Origin: Gallionellaceae bacterium
GTDB taxonomy: Bacteria; Pseudomonadota; Gammaproteobacteria; Burkholderiales; Gallionellaceae
DNA: 64,000 nucleotides
Direction: 5' to 3'
NCBI GenBank assembly: GCA_027448945.1
Contig: DAIDMQ010000018.1
Location: 1-64,000 of the forward strand
Part shown: positions 19,235-27,901 of the stretch, one piece after another
Layout: each line of letters starts with the position of its first letter
Position numbering within the stretch: position 1 is the first letter of the stretch
Notes under the pieces: generated by a model
Told to the model about the DNA's origin: nothing
The model's database searches: none
What the model saw: the letters and a program-made list of their open reading frames with translations, nothing else
Translations under genes and position numbers: made by a program

Positions 19235-19258
19235 GCCGCCCTCCTGAATCCTGCATCC
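19148..19258. repeat. Segment bounded by a 10-bp inverted repeat, truA-trpF junction
   Basis: GGATGCAGGA at 19148-19157 and TCCTGCATCC at 19249-19258 are perfect inverted copies 91 bases apart. Inside, GCAGGACGC occurs twice (19152-19160, 19166-19174); near the other end GAATCC/GAATCCC words recur. The segment supplies the last residues of TruA and the non-homologous head of TrpF, so it looks inserted at the gene junction. Its class is unknown. Confidence 0.6.
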
Positions 19259-20030
19259 CGAATCCCGTGTCCTTGTTCTGAGGTAAACCCCATTTTGCTT
19301 CATAAGTGATATGGCACAAGTATAAGCCATCGGGCGAAAAGGTCGGTGCAGCGAGCTTGCGGTCTTTACTTTCCAATACCTGTTGCATCCATGCGAGCGG
19401 ATATTTACCCTTACCCACATATACCAAGCAACCCACGATATTGCGCACCATATGATGCAGGAAGGCATCGGCACTCACGTCAAAAATCAGCATGTCACCC
19501 TCACGATGTATGTCTAATTGACGCAGATTCTTAATCGGGGATTTGGCCTGGCACTCGGCAGCACGGAAAGCGCTGAAATCATGCGAGCCGATTAGCAGCC
19601 CGGCAGCTTCTTGCATCGCGCTCATATCCAATGGCGCATGAAACCAACCCACTTTGCCTGACTGTATCGCAGGCCTAGTCGGACAATTCACCAACAGATA
19701 GCGGTAGCTGCGGCCATGTGCGGAGAAGCGTGCATGGAATTCGTCGGGTACAGCATGTGCCCATCGCACTGCGATACTTTTCGGCAACAAGGCATTTACA
19801 CCGCGTACCCATGCTTGCAGCGGTCGCTTGACTTGTGTATCGAAATGTACAACTTGCTCCAAGCCATGCACACCCGTGTCGGTACGGCCTGCGGCGATTA
19901 CGCCTATGGTCTCACCCGCTATGCCGCTTAACGCTGTTTGCAGGGTGTCTTGCACGGTCAGTCCTTCGGCTTGGCTTTGCCAACCGCAATAAGGGCTACC
20001 GTCGTATTCAATGCCTAAGGCGATTCTCAT
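19224..20030 (-). CDS. truA: tRNA pseudouridine(38-40) synthase
   Basis: Makes pseudouridine at positions 38-40 of the tRNA anticodon arm. 268 residues. The catalytic Asp lies in AAGRTDTGVHGLEQVVHF near residue 50, and the conserved FHARFSAHGRSYRYLL and FLHHMVRNIVGCLVYVG motifs are present. The start at 20030 (MRIALGIEYDG) was chosen because the enzyme fold begins there; the longer frame lies in the preceding gene, whose stop overlaps the ATG. The last 17 or so residues ([17 protein letters not shown]) are not typical of the family and come from the repeat-bounded segment. Confidence 0.95.
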   Translation of the reverse strand: MRIALGIEYDGSPYCGWQSQAEGLTVQDTLQTALSGIAGETIGVIAAGRTDTGVHGLEQVVHFDTQVKRPLQAWVRGVNALLPKSIAVRWAHAVPDEFHARFSAHGRSYRYLLVNCPTRPAIQSGKVGWFHAPLDMSAMQEAAGLLIGSHDFSAFRAAECQAKSPIKNLRQLDIHREGDMLIFDVSADAFLHHMVRNIVGCLVYVGKGKYPLAWMQQVLESKDRKLAAPTFSPDGLYLCHITYEAKWGLPQNKDTGFGMQDSGGRRGF

Positions 20031-20656
20031 TTCAATATCAATCCCATCACCATGATCAAGCACAAGCCTGAAAGGAATACATCAATATAGCCCAACCGAT
20101 ATATCGGCAGTTCTATGGGGTGCGGCGCATTCACAGGGAAAGCTTGTAGTTCCTGCAGCGTATCTTGCCAGCGTGCATGGCTACGTAACATTGCGACTTC
20201 AGCATAATGTAGCGTCAAAGCTAAGCGTATCGCACAACGCTCTCTGGACATACCCAACCATACCAATGGTGCAAATAAACTATACAGACCCGAGATCAAT
20301 GCCTGCCTGTGCAAGTGATCTAATAGTATCGCCAGACTAGCCAGGGCTGACAACAATCTCAGCAACTGCATCACTCCATCCAGCAATCCTTCACGTATCG
20401 GCCCCCAACTTCCCAACGATTCAATGAAAGGTGTGCCGGGTGTGGAGTAAGCATAGATGAGCATTAGCGACAGCATGATCCAGCGTGTACGTCGCAGCAA
20501 CTGTAGTAATTTGCTGCCCGATAGATACGCGCCCAGGGTCAGCAGCACTGCCGACATCAGCAGCAGTGGTATAAGTGTAAGCCGCTGCATCACCGCGACC
20601 AATACACCCCAAAGAATAATCTGTACTGCAGGATGAATGCTCTTCGCATTTAACAA
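20027..20656 (-). CDS. EcfT/CbiQ-like membrane protein
   Basis: About 209 residues with four to five hydrophobic segments (IILWGVLVAVMQRLTLIPLLLMSAVLLTLGAYL; WIMLSLMLIYAYS; LLRLLSALASLAILLDHL; a C-terminal VFLSGLCLIMVMGLIL). It resembles the transmembrane T component of energy-coupling-factor transporters, including the charged cytoplasmic region near ERCAIRLALTLHY. No ATPase or substrate-binding partner gene adjoins, so transport activity is uncertain. No ATG start exists. TTG at 20656 has GGAG nine bases upstream; TTG at 20671 would lie inside the U-tract of the fimV terminator. The stop overlaps truA. Confidence 0.65.
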   Translation of the reverse strand: MLNAKSIHPAVQIILWGVLVAVMQRLTLIPLLLMSAVLLTLGAYLSGSKLLQLLRRTRWIMLSLMLIYAYSTPGTPFIESLGSWGPIREGLLDGVMQLLRLLSALASLAILLDHLHRQALISGLYSLFAPLVWLGMSRERCAIRLALTLHYAEVAMLRSHARWQDTLQELQAFPVNAPHPIELPIYRLGYIDVFLSGLCLIMVMGLILK

Positions 20657-20669
20657 TCGATGAGACTCC

Positions 20670-20702
20670 AAAAAAAAAAACGGCAGCCCATATGAGCTGC
20701 CG
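20670..20702 (-). terminator. Intrinsic terminator of fimV
   Basis: On the minus strand CGGCAGC pairs with GCTGCCG across a CATATG-centred loop and is followed by 11 T. This strong terminator lies about 20 bases past the fimV stop and immediately before the start of the next gene, whose transcription must rely on read-through or on a promoter in the terminator region. Confidence 0.9.
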
Positions 20703-20721
20703 CAGGTTTAGCTTAAAACAC

Positions 20722-23343
20722 TCAAGCGAGTTGGTTCAATATCTCTTGAGCCGTTGCACGCTGCTCATCATCGCCTTCACGCAACACTTCTTCCAAAATC
20801 TCACGTGCACCGCTAGGGTCACCCATCTCCTGATAAGCCTTGGCAAGATCAAGCTTAGTGGCGACTTCATGCCATTGCGCGCTGTCATTCGCCGGCTTAG
20901 CGGCAATAGCGTTTGCAGGCTTGTCATCACCCATATCTAAACTGATATCGCCCAAATTGAACTCTGCCGCTTTGACTGGCTCGCTGACTTTGGCTGTACT
21001 CGACTCGATCGGAAAATCAAGGGTGAATGCCATACCACCATCTTCCTCTGCCGGAGCTGCTTGCGGCTTAGCTGATTCAGGCTTAGCGGCAGGCATAGAT
21101 GGATGCGTAGATGTAATATCAAACACCATATCGTCCAAGCTCGGCAATTTCCCGGCTGCACCACCAGCGCTGACCAATTTGTCATGGGTCGCGGTAACAT
21201 CGAAGTCCATCTCTGGTGCAGCAGGCATTGAAGGATTAGTCGCTGTCACATCCAAATCCATCGCAGCATTCTTGGCTGTTGCCATCTCATCTTTAGTAAA
21301 TACCTGAGTCGCAGCCAAATCCAGATCGAGTGCAGCGGTTGCATCTCCCGAGGTTTTGAATGCACTCGAACCAGCGAGTGTCCTCGCGAAGTTAGGGTCT
21401 GTGACCAACGCTGCCGTCTGCATGGTCGCGCTTTCGGAATCTTCCACCCTGGCACCCGATCCACCATAGAGCGCGTTCTGCGGATCAATCTTGCGCCCCA
21501 TCGCAGCGGCTTGTTCCCAAGTCGCATCATCCACACTGGACTTTAACTGTTTTGCCAATCCTTCGAAAGATTTTGTATCCTTACGGCTGAGATAAATCTC
21601 CAACAACTTCATACGTATAGGAGTCTTGTTGTTAGCTGATTGCAGCGCTTCCTTCAAGATTTCCTCTGCCTGCGCATCACGACCAAAGCTCAGGAACAGA
21701 TCTGCTTCGCTGATAGGATCATCGTCGCTATGAGAGGCAGTCAGAATCTGTGTATTACCGGCATGGATAGTGAAATCACCCGTATCAGGAGAAGGCACAA
21801 CGGGGGCCGCGATTCGCCCCGTCACTGCGCCGATATCTTCCTCCGCGCCATTTTTGCCAGGTTTTTTAGCTGCCGGTTTGTTGCGACGCGTTCTCATGAA
21901 GGCTAATCCGCCCAAACCCAACAGTGCCGCCAGACCACCGCCTAGATACAGCGGCTCAGCTAACAAATCATCCACTAAGGAAGTCTCAACGACCATAGGC
22001 TGGGCCTGCGGCTTGGGTTTAGCAGGGGCTGCTACCATGCTGGCAGGTTCAACTGCACTTGCTGACTCTACCGCAGATACGGCAGCCACTTCAGACACCA
22101 CCGTAACTGCACTTGTAGCAACAGTGGCGGTATTTGCTAAAGCTGCAGCTTGAGTCTTTAACTCAGCCAAGCGAGCCATATCCTGAACTTGCTTTTCTAA
22201 CATGGCGACGCGCTTACTCTCGTCCTCAGCCGCCTTGGATTTTGCAATCGCATCTTCCTGCGCCGCATTCGATTTATCTTGACCACTAGCCTTGCCAGTT
22301 ACACCCGTCTTATCATTCGGCACCTCGCCTTTAGACAGCTTCAATACTTCCTTGGCACCTTCTTTGACGACAGGCGCTTTATCAGAAACGCTACTGCTTA
22401 TCTTACCTGCGCTCACTTGTTGCGCAGTCTCTTGCTGAGTGCTTGCTGGTGCTGCCCCCGCGATCTTCTGACGGTATGCGTTCCAATCACTGACTTGTGC
22501 GTGTATTTCTTTTCTTGCCTCTGCCTGAGTCACAGCTTCAATCTCGGCTGCATCAGGGAGGCGCAATATCTTGCCCGTCTTGATGCGATTCATATTTTTA
22601 CCGTCGAATTGATCAGCGTTAGCGCGATACATCGCCACCAGCATGCGCTCCAGACTTACGCCTTCCACTTTATGTGCTGCAGCGATCTTACTGAGATACT
22701 CCCCGCGTTTAACGGTCACATCTCCTTGATTTAACGCTTGGGCCGGGACTGGAGTCACAAGCGCTTTACCGGGCGCTTGAGTAATGGGCTTGGTTTCAGC
22801 AGGCGTTTCCAGAGGTACAGTTTTAACTGCGGCCACTTCTACCTCAGGCTCGGACACAGGCATGACTTCGGGCTCGGGAGTGACATCACTAACTGACTCC
22901 ACGACAGGCGCAACAGTTTGCACGGGTGCCGGTGCGGGTTGTTCTGCCTGGTAACCTACGGGGTCAAGTAAGAAGGTGAATTCACGCAACAGCTTGCCGG
23001 AAGACCAGCTCAGCTCTACCAATAAACTCACAAAGGGATCGTTCACCGGTTGCAACGTAGTTGCATGTATGAAGGACTGCCCATCAGCTCTGCTTTCGAT
23101 GGTGAATTTAAACTTGCTACCGTACGGGTAATCCAAACCTGCGGCCTTGTAGGCATCAGGCGTAGCAAGGCGCGCGACCAAACTGGATTTTTCGGAATTA
23201 TTGACCGATAGCAATTCAATGTCGGCTCTCAGCGGCTGCCCTAAAGCTGAAACCACATTAATACCACCAATACCCGCCGCAGACACTTGTGCCGACCAAG
23301 TTATCGCAGCGACCCCGAGCATGCTTAGTAGTGATTTTTTCAC
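20722..23343 (-). CDS. fimV: FimV/TspA-like pilus assembly protein
   Basis: Peptidoglycan-binding inner-membrane protein linked to type IV pilus assembly, twitching and polar localisation. 873 residues. In order: a signal peptide (1-23), the conserved FimV periplasmic region (GGINVVSALGQPLRADIEL onward, to about 135), a Pro/Val/Glu-rich linker, a LysM domain (209-262), a coiled-coil region (about 360-400), one membrane segment (463-483) and a long acidic cytoplasmic part. That part has TPR-like helices near 540-620, three copies of a VTAT/ITSTxPSMPAA-type repeat, and the C-terminal FimV motif (LDLAKAYQEMGDPSGAREIL). It is followed by a strong terminator. Its position between asd and truA is the usual beta/gammaproteobacterial one. 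Confidence 0.93.
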   Translation of the reverse strand: MKKSLLSMLGVAAITWSAQVSAAGIGGINVVSALGQPLRADIELLSVNNSEKSSLVARLATPDAYKAAGLDYPYGSKFKFTIESRADGQSFIHATTLQPVNDPFVSLLVELSWSSGKLLREFTFLLDPVGYQAEQPAPAPVQTVAPVVESVSDVTPEPEVMPVSEPEVEVAAVKTVPLETPAETKPITQAPGKALVTPVPAQALNQGDVTVKRGEYLSKIAAAHKVEGVSLERMLVAMYRANADQFDGKNMNRIKTGKILRLPDAAEIEAVTQAEARKEIHAQVSDWNAYRQKIAGAAPASTQQETAQQVSAGKISSSVSDKAPVVKEGAKEVLKLSKGEVPNDKTGVTGKASGQDKSNAAQEDAIAKSKAAEDESKRVAMLEKQVQDMARLAELKTQAAALANTATVATSAVTVVSEVAAVSAVESASAVEPASMVAAPAKPKPQAQPMVVETSLVDDLLAEPLYLGGGLAALLGLGGLAFMRTRRNKPAAKKPGKNGAEEDIGAVTGRIAAPVVPSPDTGDFTIHAGNTQILTASHSDDDPISEADLFLSFGRDAQAEEILKEALQSANNKTPIRMKLLEIYLSRKDTKSFEGLAKQLKSSVDDATWEQAAAMGRKIDPQNALYGGSGARVEDSESATMQTAALVTDPNFARTLAGSSAFKTSGDATAALDLDLAATQVFTKDEMATAKNAAMDLDVTATNPSMPAAPEMDFDVTATHDKLVSAGGAAGKLPSLDDMVFDITSTHPSMPAAKPESAKPQAAPAEEDGGMAFTLDFPIESSTAKVSEPVKAAEFNLGDISLDMGDDKPANAIAAKPANDSAQWHEVATKLDLAKAYQEMGDPSGAREILEEVLREGDDEQRATAQEILNQLA

Positions 23344-23434
23344 GCTATCACCTTCACTTTATTTATTGGACAATTAAATTAACATCAAAGAGTTATCAGC
23401 ACAAGCTAATAATTTAGTTCATCACCAGTCTCAA

Positions 23435-24454
23435 TTACAAGTATTTTTCGATCAAAATTTCTGCAATTTGCACACTATTCAGAGCCGCGCCCTTACGTAC
23501 ATTATCACTCACTACCCACATATCCAAGCCCATGGGGTGTGAAATGTCTTCACGTATACGGCCTACGAAAGTCGCATCCTTACCAGCAGCCTCTATCGCT
23601 GTCGGCCATCCGCCGGCCACGCGCTCATCAACCACTTTGACACCAGGTGCTTTTTCCAGCAATGCGCGCGCATCGGCTGCAGAGATTTTTTTACGGGTCT
23701 CAATATGCACGGCTTCTGAATGGCCATATACGACTGGGACACGCACCGCAGTTGGATTCACCAGTATGGAGTCATCTTCCATAATCTTCTGTGTCTCCCA
23801 TACCATTTTCATTTCTTCCTTGGTGTAACCGTTCTCCATGAAAACGTCGATCTGTGGCAGCACGTTAAAAGCGATGCGCTTAGGATAAACCTCCGCTGCC
23901 GCTTCTTGACTATTCATCAAGGCGCGGGTCTGATTATTCAATTCATCAATCGCTTCCTTACCGGTGCCGGACACAGCTTGATAAGTCGCCACATTGATAC
24001 GTGCGATACCGACAGCATCTTTAATAGGTTTAAGTGCGACCAACATCTGTATGGTGGAGCAATTCGGGTTCGCGATAATGCCGCGATTCTTGTATTGCGC
24101 GATAGCGTGAGGATTCACTTCAGGCACGACCAATGGAATGTCGCGGTCATAGCGGAAGTGCGCAGTGTTATCAATCACCACACAACCCGCAGCGGCAGCA
24201 ATGGGGGCATATTTTTCGGACACACTACCACCAGCAGAGAACAAACCAATCTGAGTCTTGGCGAAGTCGAAATTGGCCACGTCAAGCACCGTGATTTCTT
24301 TGCCATGAAAAGTCACTTTAGAGCCAGCAGAGCGGCTGGATGCCAAAGGATAGAGATTACGCACAGGAAAATTGCGTTGTTCCAAAATCGCCAACATCGC
24401 CTCACCCACTGCGCCTGTCGCACCCAAGATACATACGTCGTATTGCTTACTCAT
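23435..24454 (-). CDS. asd: Aspartate-semialdehyde dehydrogenase
   Basis: Reduces aspartyl phosphate to aspartate semialdehyde, the branch point to lysine/diaminopimelate, threonine and methionine. 339 residues. N-terminal NADP-binding GATGAVGEAMLAILEQRNFP, catalytic Cys in IIANPNCSTIQMLVAL, and active-site His in RVPVVYGHSEAVHIET. It lies between leuB and fimV with its own spacing of 77 bases to leuB containing two short hairpins. Confidence 0.97.
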   Translation of the reverse strand: MSKQYDVCILGATGAVGEAMLAILEQRNFPVRNLYPLASSRSAGSKVTFHGKEITVLDVANFDFAKTQIGLFSAGGSVSEKYAPIAAAAGCVVIDNTAHFRYDRDIPLVVPEVNPHAIAQYKNRGIIANPNCSTIQMLVALKPIKDAVGIARINVATYQAVSGTGKEAIDELNNQTRALMNSQEAAAEVYPKRIAFNVLPQIDVFMENGYTKEEMKMVWETQKIMEDDSILVNPTAVRVPVVYGHSEAVHIETRKKISAADARALLEKAPGVKVVDERVAGGWPTAIEAAGKDATFVGRIREDISHPMGLDMWVVSDNVRKGAALNSVQIAEILIEKYL

Positions 24455-24483
24455 TTTGTTCTCTCAATAAAAATTTACGTAAA

Positions 24484-24519
24484 TCGGACTTCAGTCCGAC
24501 TAATCGGGTTAAAACCCGA
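24484..24519. repeat. Two tandem short hairpins between leuB and asd
   Basis: TCGGACT/AGTCCGA (7 bp, loop TC, 24484-24499) is followed four bases on by TCGGGTT/AACCCGA (7 bp, loop AA, 24504-24519). No T-tract follows on either strand, so simple termination is unlikely. They may be members of a small repeat family; a related single hairpin sits at 1993-2013. Confidence 0.5.
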
Positions 24520-24531
24520 CCCACACTGATG

Positions 24532-25596
24532 TTACAGGCTAGCAACCACCGCATCGCCCATCGCCGCACAACCGACTTTTTGCGTGCCCGCTTCGTAGAT
24601 ATCACCCGTGCGCAAACCATTTTGCAAAGTCTTGCGTACTGCTGTCTCTATACGTTGCGCGACGTCTTCACGCTCAAAAGTGTAGCGCATCATCATTGCA
24701 ACGGACAGGATAGTCGCCAAAGGATTAGCGATGTCTTTGCCTGCGATGTCAGGCGCGGAGCCGTGACAAGGCTCATACAGTCCCTTGTTGTTCGAATCAA
24801 GCGAAGCTGATGGCAACATGCCAATAGAACCTGTCAGCATGGATGCTTCGTCGGACAAAATGTCACCGAAAATATTGCCGGTGAGTATCACATCAAATTG
24901 TTTGGGAGCACGCACCAGCTGCATCGCAGCATTGTCTACATACATATGCGACAACTCGACTTGAGGATATTCCTTAGCGACATCACTCACGATTTCGCGC
25001 CAGAACATACTGGTATCCAACACGTTAGCTTTGTCCACCGAACACAACTTTTTGCCACGCTTCAACGCAGCTTTAAAACCCACATGAGCAACGCGACGAA
25101 TCTCTGATTCGCTGTAATGCATGGTGTCAAAACCTTGGCGCTCGCCGTTTTCCAGAGTGCGTATGCCGCGTGGTTGACCAAAGTAAATATCGCCAGTCAG
25201 TTCGCGCAAAATCATGATGTTCAAACCGGCAACCAATTCAGGTTTCAATGAAGAGGCATTGACCAATTCAGGGTAGACCATCGCCGGACGCAGATTTGCA
25301 AAAAGTCCCAACCCCTTACGAATACGCAACAGGCCTTGTTCTGGACGCATAGGCCTAGGCAGATTGTCGTACTGGTAACCGCCCACCGCACCCAGCAAAA
25401 CTGCATCTGATTCTTTAGACAGCTGTTCCGTCGCTGCGGGGAAAGGATCACCTGCAGCATCGTAACCTGCACCACCTAAATGACCATATTCCAACTCAAT
25501 GGGAAAACCATCGCTGCGCAATGCGTTCATAACTTTCACCGCTTGCGCGATAATCTCTGGGCCTATGCCGTCACCCGGCAATACTGCGATCTTCAT
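24532..25596 (-). CDS. leuB: 3-isopropylmalate dehydrogenase
   Basis: NAD-dependent oxidative decarboxylation of 3-isopropylmalate in leucine synthesis; in organisms with citramalate synthase it also handles 3-methylmalate on the way to isoleucine. 354 residues. Begins with the nucleotide-fold motif [12 protein letters not shown]; substrate loop [14 protein letters not shown]; metal-binding segment [26 protein letters not shown]. Lies 82 bases after leuD in transcription order. Confidence 0.97.
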   Translation of the reverse strand: MKIAVLPGDGIGPEIIAQAVKVMNALRSDGFPIELEYGHLGGAGYDAAGDPFPAATEQLSKESDAVLLGAVGGYQYDNLPRPMRPEQGLLRIRKGLGLFANLRPAMVYPELVNASSLKPELVAGLNIMILRELTGDIYFGQPRGIRTLENGERQGFDTMHYSESEIRRVAHVGFKAALKRGKKLCSVDKANVLDTSMFWREIVSDVAKEYPQVELSHMYVDNAAMQLVRAPKQFDVILTGNIFGDILSDEASMLTGSIGMLPSASLDSNNKGLYEPCHGSAPDIAGKDIANPLATILSVAMMMRYTFEREDVAQRIETAVRKTLQNGLRTGDIYEAGTQKVGCAAMGDAVVASL

Positions 25597-25678
25597 AAAA
25601 AATCCCTACACTAAAATTCTAAAAAATTGGCGTGATAAACCTCACCCGCACCGTTGCATCTCAGCAGCGCCCGTAGCT

Positions 25679-26311
25679 TTACAACCAGGGTTGTGCCGCG
25701 CGATGTTTGGCCTCAAAGGATTTGATGTCGTCCTTGTGTTTCAAAGTCAGACCGATGTCATCCAATCCATTGATCAGGCAATACTTGCGGTGTGCGTCAA
25801 CCTCGAAAGCATAACGCTGACCATCCGGTGTGGTGATGAGTTGTTTTTCCAGATCGATTGTCAGCCTGTAACCCACCGCCTTGGCTGCCGCTTTGAACAG
25901 CGCATCTACTTTATCTTCCGCCAACCTGATCGGCAGCAGGCCATTCTTGAAACAGTTGTTGAAAAAAATGTCGGCAAAGCTAGGCGCTATGATCACGCGA
26001 AAACCATAATCTTCCAGTGCCCAAGGAGCGTGCTCACGTGAAGAACCACAACCGAAGTTCTCGCGCGCCAACAGTACCTGTGCACCCTGATAGCGCGCCT
26101 GATTCAACACGAAATCGGGATTCAACTGACGCTTGCTGTTATCCATCCCGGGTTCGCCGTGGTCCAGATAACGCCACTCGTCAAATGCATTGGGGCCGAA
26201 ACCCGAACGCTTGATCGACTTCAGGAACTGCTTGGGAATAATGGCATCAGTGTCGACGTTGGCTCTGTCCATGGGCGCGACCAAGCCATCCAATAATGTA
26301 AATTTATTCAT
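25679..26311 (-). CDS. leuD: 3-isopropylmalate dehydratase small subunit
   Basis: Swivelling domain of isopropylmalate isomerase, partner of LeuC. 210 residues, with the typical [24 protein letters not shown] start and the substrate loop [15 protein letters not shown]. The ATG overlaps the stop of the small entericidin gene (ATGA), so the isomerase subunits are separated by one tiny gene but remain translationally linked. Confidence 0.97.
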   Translation of the reverse strand: MNKFTLLDGLVAPMDRANVDTDAIIPKQFLKSIKRSGFGPNAFDEWRYLDHGEPGMDNSKRQLNPDFVLNQARYQGAQVLLARENFGCGSSREHAPWALEDYGFRVIIAPSFADIFFNNCFKNGLLPIRLAEDKVDALFKAAAKAVGYRLTIDLEKQLITTPDGQRYAFEVDAHRKYCLINGLDDIGLTLKHKDDIKSFEAKHRAAQPWL

Positions 26312-26433
26312 TTTGACTTCAATACCTTTCCAATCTCTTCACCGCCTTTTTGCAGATCTTTGCCTAGCCCTTGCACCGTGTTACACGCAGTCAAGACCAG
26401 CACCACCAACAAAATCAACGATACCATCTTCAT
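26308..26433 (-). CDS. Entericidin A/B-like small lipoprotein
   Basis: 41-residue lipoprotein of the entericidin family: [20 protein letters not shown] is a lipoprotein signal with the lipobox ending at LTAC, followed by [21 protein letters not shown], the amphipathic core typical of EcnA/EcnB. It starts two bases after the leuC stop and ends overlapping leuD. Entericidins in E. coli act as a toxin-antidote pair; here there is one copy and no partner, so a toxin role is not implied. Confidence 0.85.
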   Translation of the reverse strand: MKMVSLILLVVLVLTACNTVQGLGKDLQKGGEEIGKVLKSK

Positions 26434-26435
26434 TT

Positions 26436-27839
26436 TTAGAGTTTGCTCACGTCTACGAAGTGACCCGCGATAGCTGCCGCCGCCGCCATCTCTGGGCTTA
26501 CCAAATGAGTGCGGCCGCCCTGACCTTGACGTCCCTCGAAGTTGCGGTTCGATGTTGAAGCACAACGTTCACCGGGTGACAGCCGATCATCATTCATCGC
26601 CAAACACATAGAACAACCAGGATCACGCCACTCGAAACCCGCAGCAATAAAGATCTTATCCAGACCTTCTTGCTCAGCTTGCGCTTTGACCAAGCCCGAG
26701 CCCGGCACGACCATCGCCAACATCACATTGCCAGCAACCTTTTTACCCTTAGCCACAGCGGCTGCGGCACGCATATCTTCGATACGACCGTTGGTGCATG
26801 AGCCAATAAATACTTTATCGATCTTGATCTGCTCGATAGGCATGTTAGCTTGCAGCCCCATATAAGCTAGCGCTCGCTCCCAGTCACCACGCTTAACCGC
26901 ATCAGGAGCGTTCTCCGGATCAGGCACAAGGCCATCCACCGCCACCACCATCTCTGGCGAAGTACCCCAAGTCACTTGAGGCTTGATGTCAGCCGCATTC
27001 AATTCCACCAAGGTGTCGAACTTTGCACCTTCATCACTATGGAGTGTCCGCCAGTAAGTGACGGCCTGATCCCATTGCGCGCCGTGCGGTGCAAATGGCC
27101 TACCCTTCAGGTAAGCAAAAGTCGTGTCATCCGCCGCGATCATGCCCGCACGCGCACCGGCCTCGATCGCCATATTGCACAAGGTCATACGCGCTTCCAT
27201 ACTGAGCGCGCGCACGGTATCGCCACCGAACTCAATGGCATAACCCGTACCACCCGCGGTACCAATCTTGCCGATCACTGCCAGTGCGATGTCTTTAGCG
27301 GTCACGCCATTCCTCAATACACCAGATACCTTGACCAACATGGATTTGGATTTTTTGGCTACCAGACATTGGGTTGCCATCACGTGCTCCACTTCGGAAG
27401 TGCCAATACCGTGTGCCAACGCACCAAACGCGCCATGCGTACTGGTATGTGAGTCGCCGCAAACTACGGTCATGCCCGGCAGAGTCGCGCCCTGTTCTGG
27501 GCCCATCACGTGCACCACGCCCTGACGAATATCGTTCATCTTGAATTCAGTGATACCAAACTCATTACAGTTCGCATCCAAGGTCTCGACCTGCAAGCGT
27601 GAGATTGGATCGGCAATACCGCCGCTACGCTTAGTTGTCGGTACGTTATGATCAGGAACAGCCAGCATGGAGATAGGGCTCCAAGGTTTACGCTGTGCCA
27701 GTCGCAAGCCTTCAAAAGCCTGCGGACTGGTCACTTCGTGTACCAAATGACGGTCGATATAAATCAGGGCAGTACCATCCGGTTCGGTCCGAACCAAGTG
27801 ACTGTTCCAAAGTTTGTCGTAAAGAGTTTGTGTGTTCAT
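26436..27839 (-). CDS. leuC: 3-isopropylmalate dehydratase large subunit
   Basis: Aconitase-family [4Fe-4S] enzyme that isomerises 2- to 3-isopropylmalate, and probably citramalate to 3-methylmalate as well, with LeuD. 467 residues. Cluster ligands are visible in [15 protein letters not shown] and in the C-terminal [13 protein letters not shown]. The N-terminal [11 protein letters not shown] and the [16 protein letters not shown] stretch are standard. Lies 62 bases after cimA, so leucine and isoleucine precursors are made from one gene set. Confidence 0.97.
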   Translation of the reverse strand: MNTQTLYDKLWNSHLVRTEPDGTALIYIDRHLVHEVTSPQAFEGLRLAQRKPWSPISMLAVPDHNVPTTKRSGGIADPISRLQVETLDANCNEFGITEFKMNDIRQGVVHVMGPEQGATLPGMTVVCGDSHTSTHGAFGALAHGIGTSEVEHVMATQCLVAKKSKSMLVKVSGVLRNGVTAKDIALAVIGKIGTAGGTGYAIEFGGDTVRALSMEARMTLCNMAIEAGARAGMIAADDTTFAYLKGRPFAPHGAQWDQAVTYWRTLHSDEGAKFDTLVELNAADIKPQVTWGTSPEMVVAVDGLVPDPENAPDAVKRGDWERALAYMGLQANMPIEQIKIDKVFIGSCTNGRIEDMRAAAAVAKGKKVAGNVMLAMVVPGSGLVKAQAEQEGLDKIFIAAGFEWRDPGCSMCLAMNDDRLSPGERCASTSNRNFEGRQGQGGRTHLVSPEMAAAAAIAGHFVDVSKL

Positions 27840-27901
27840 TATTTATTCCACCAACGCAAGACCTGTGATTATGCCACAGCCGACCTGCGCTTCGCCATGA
27901 T

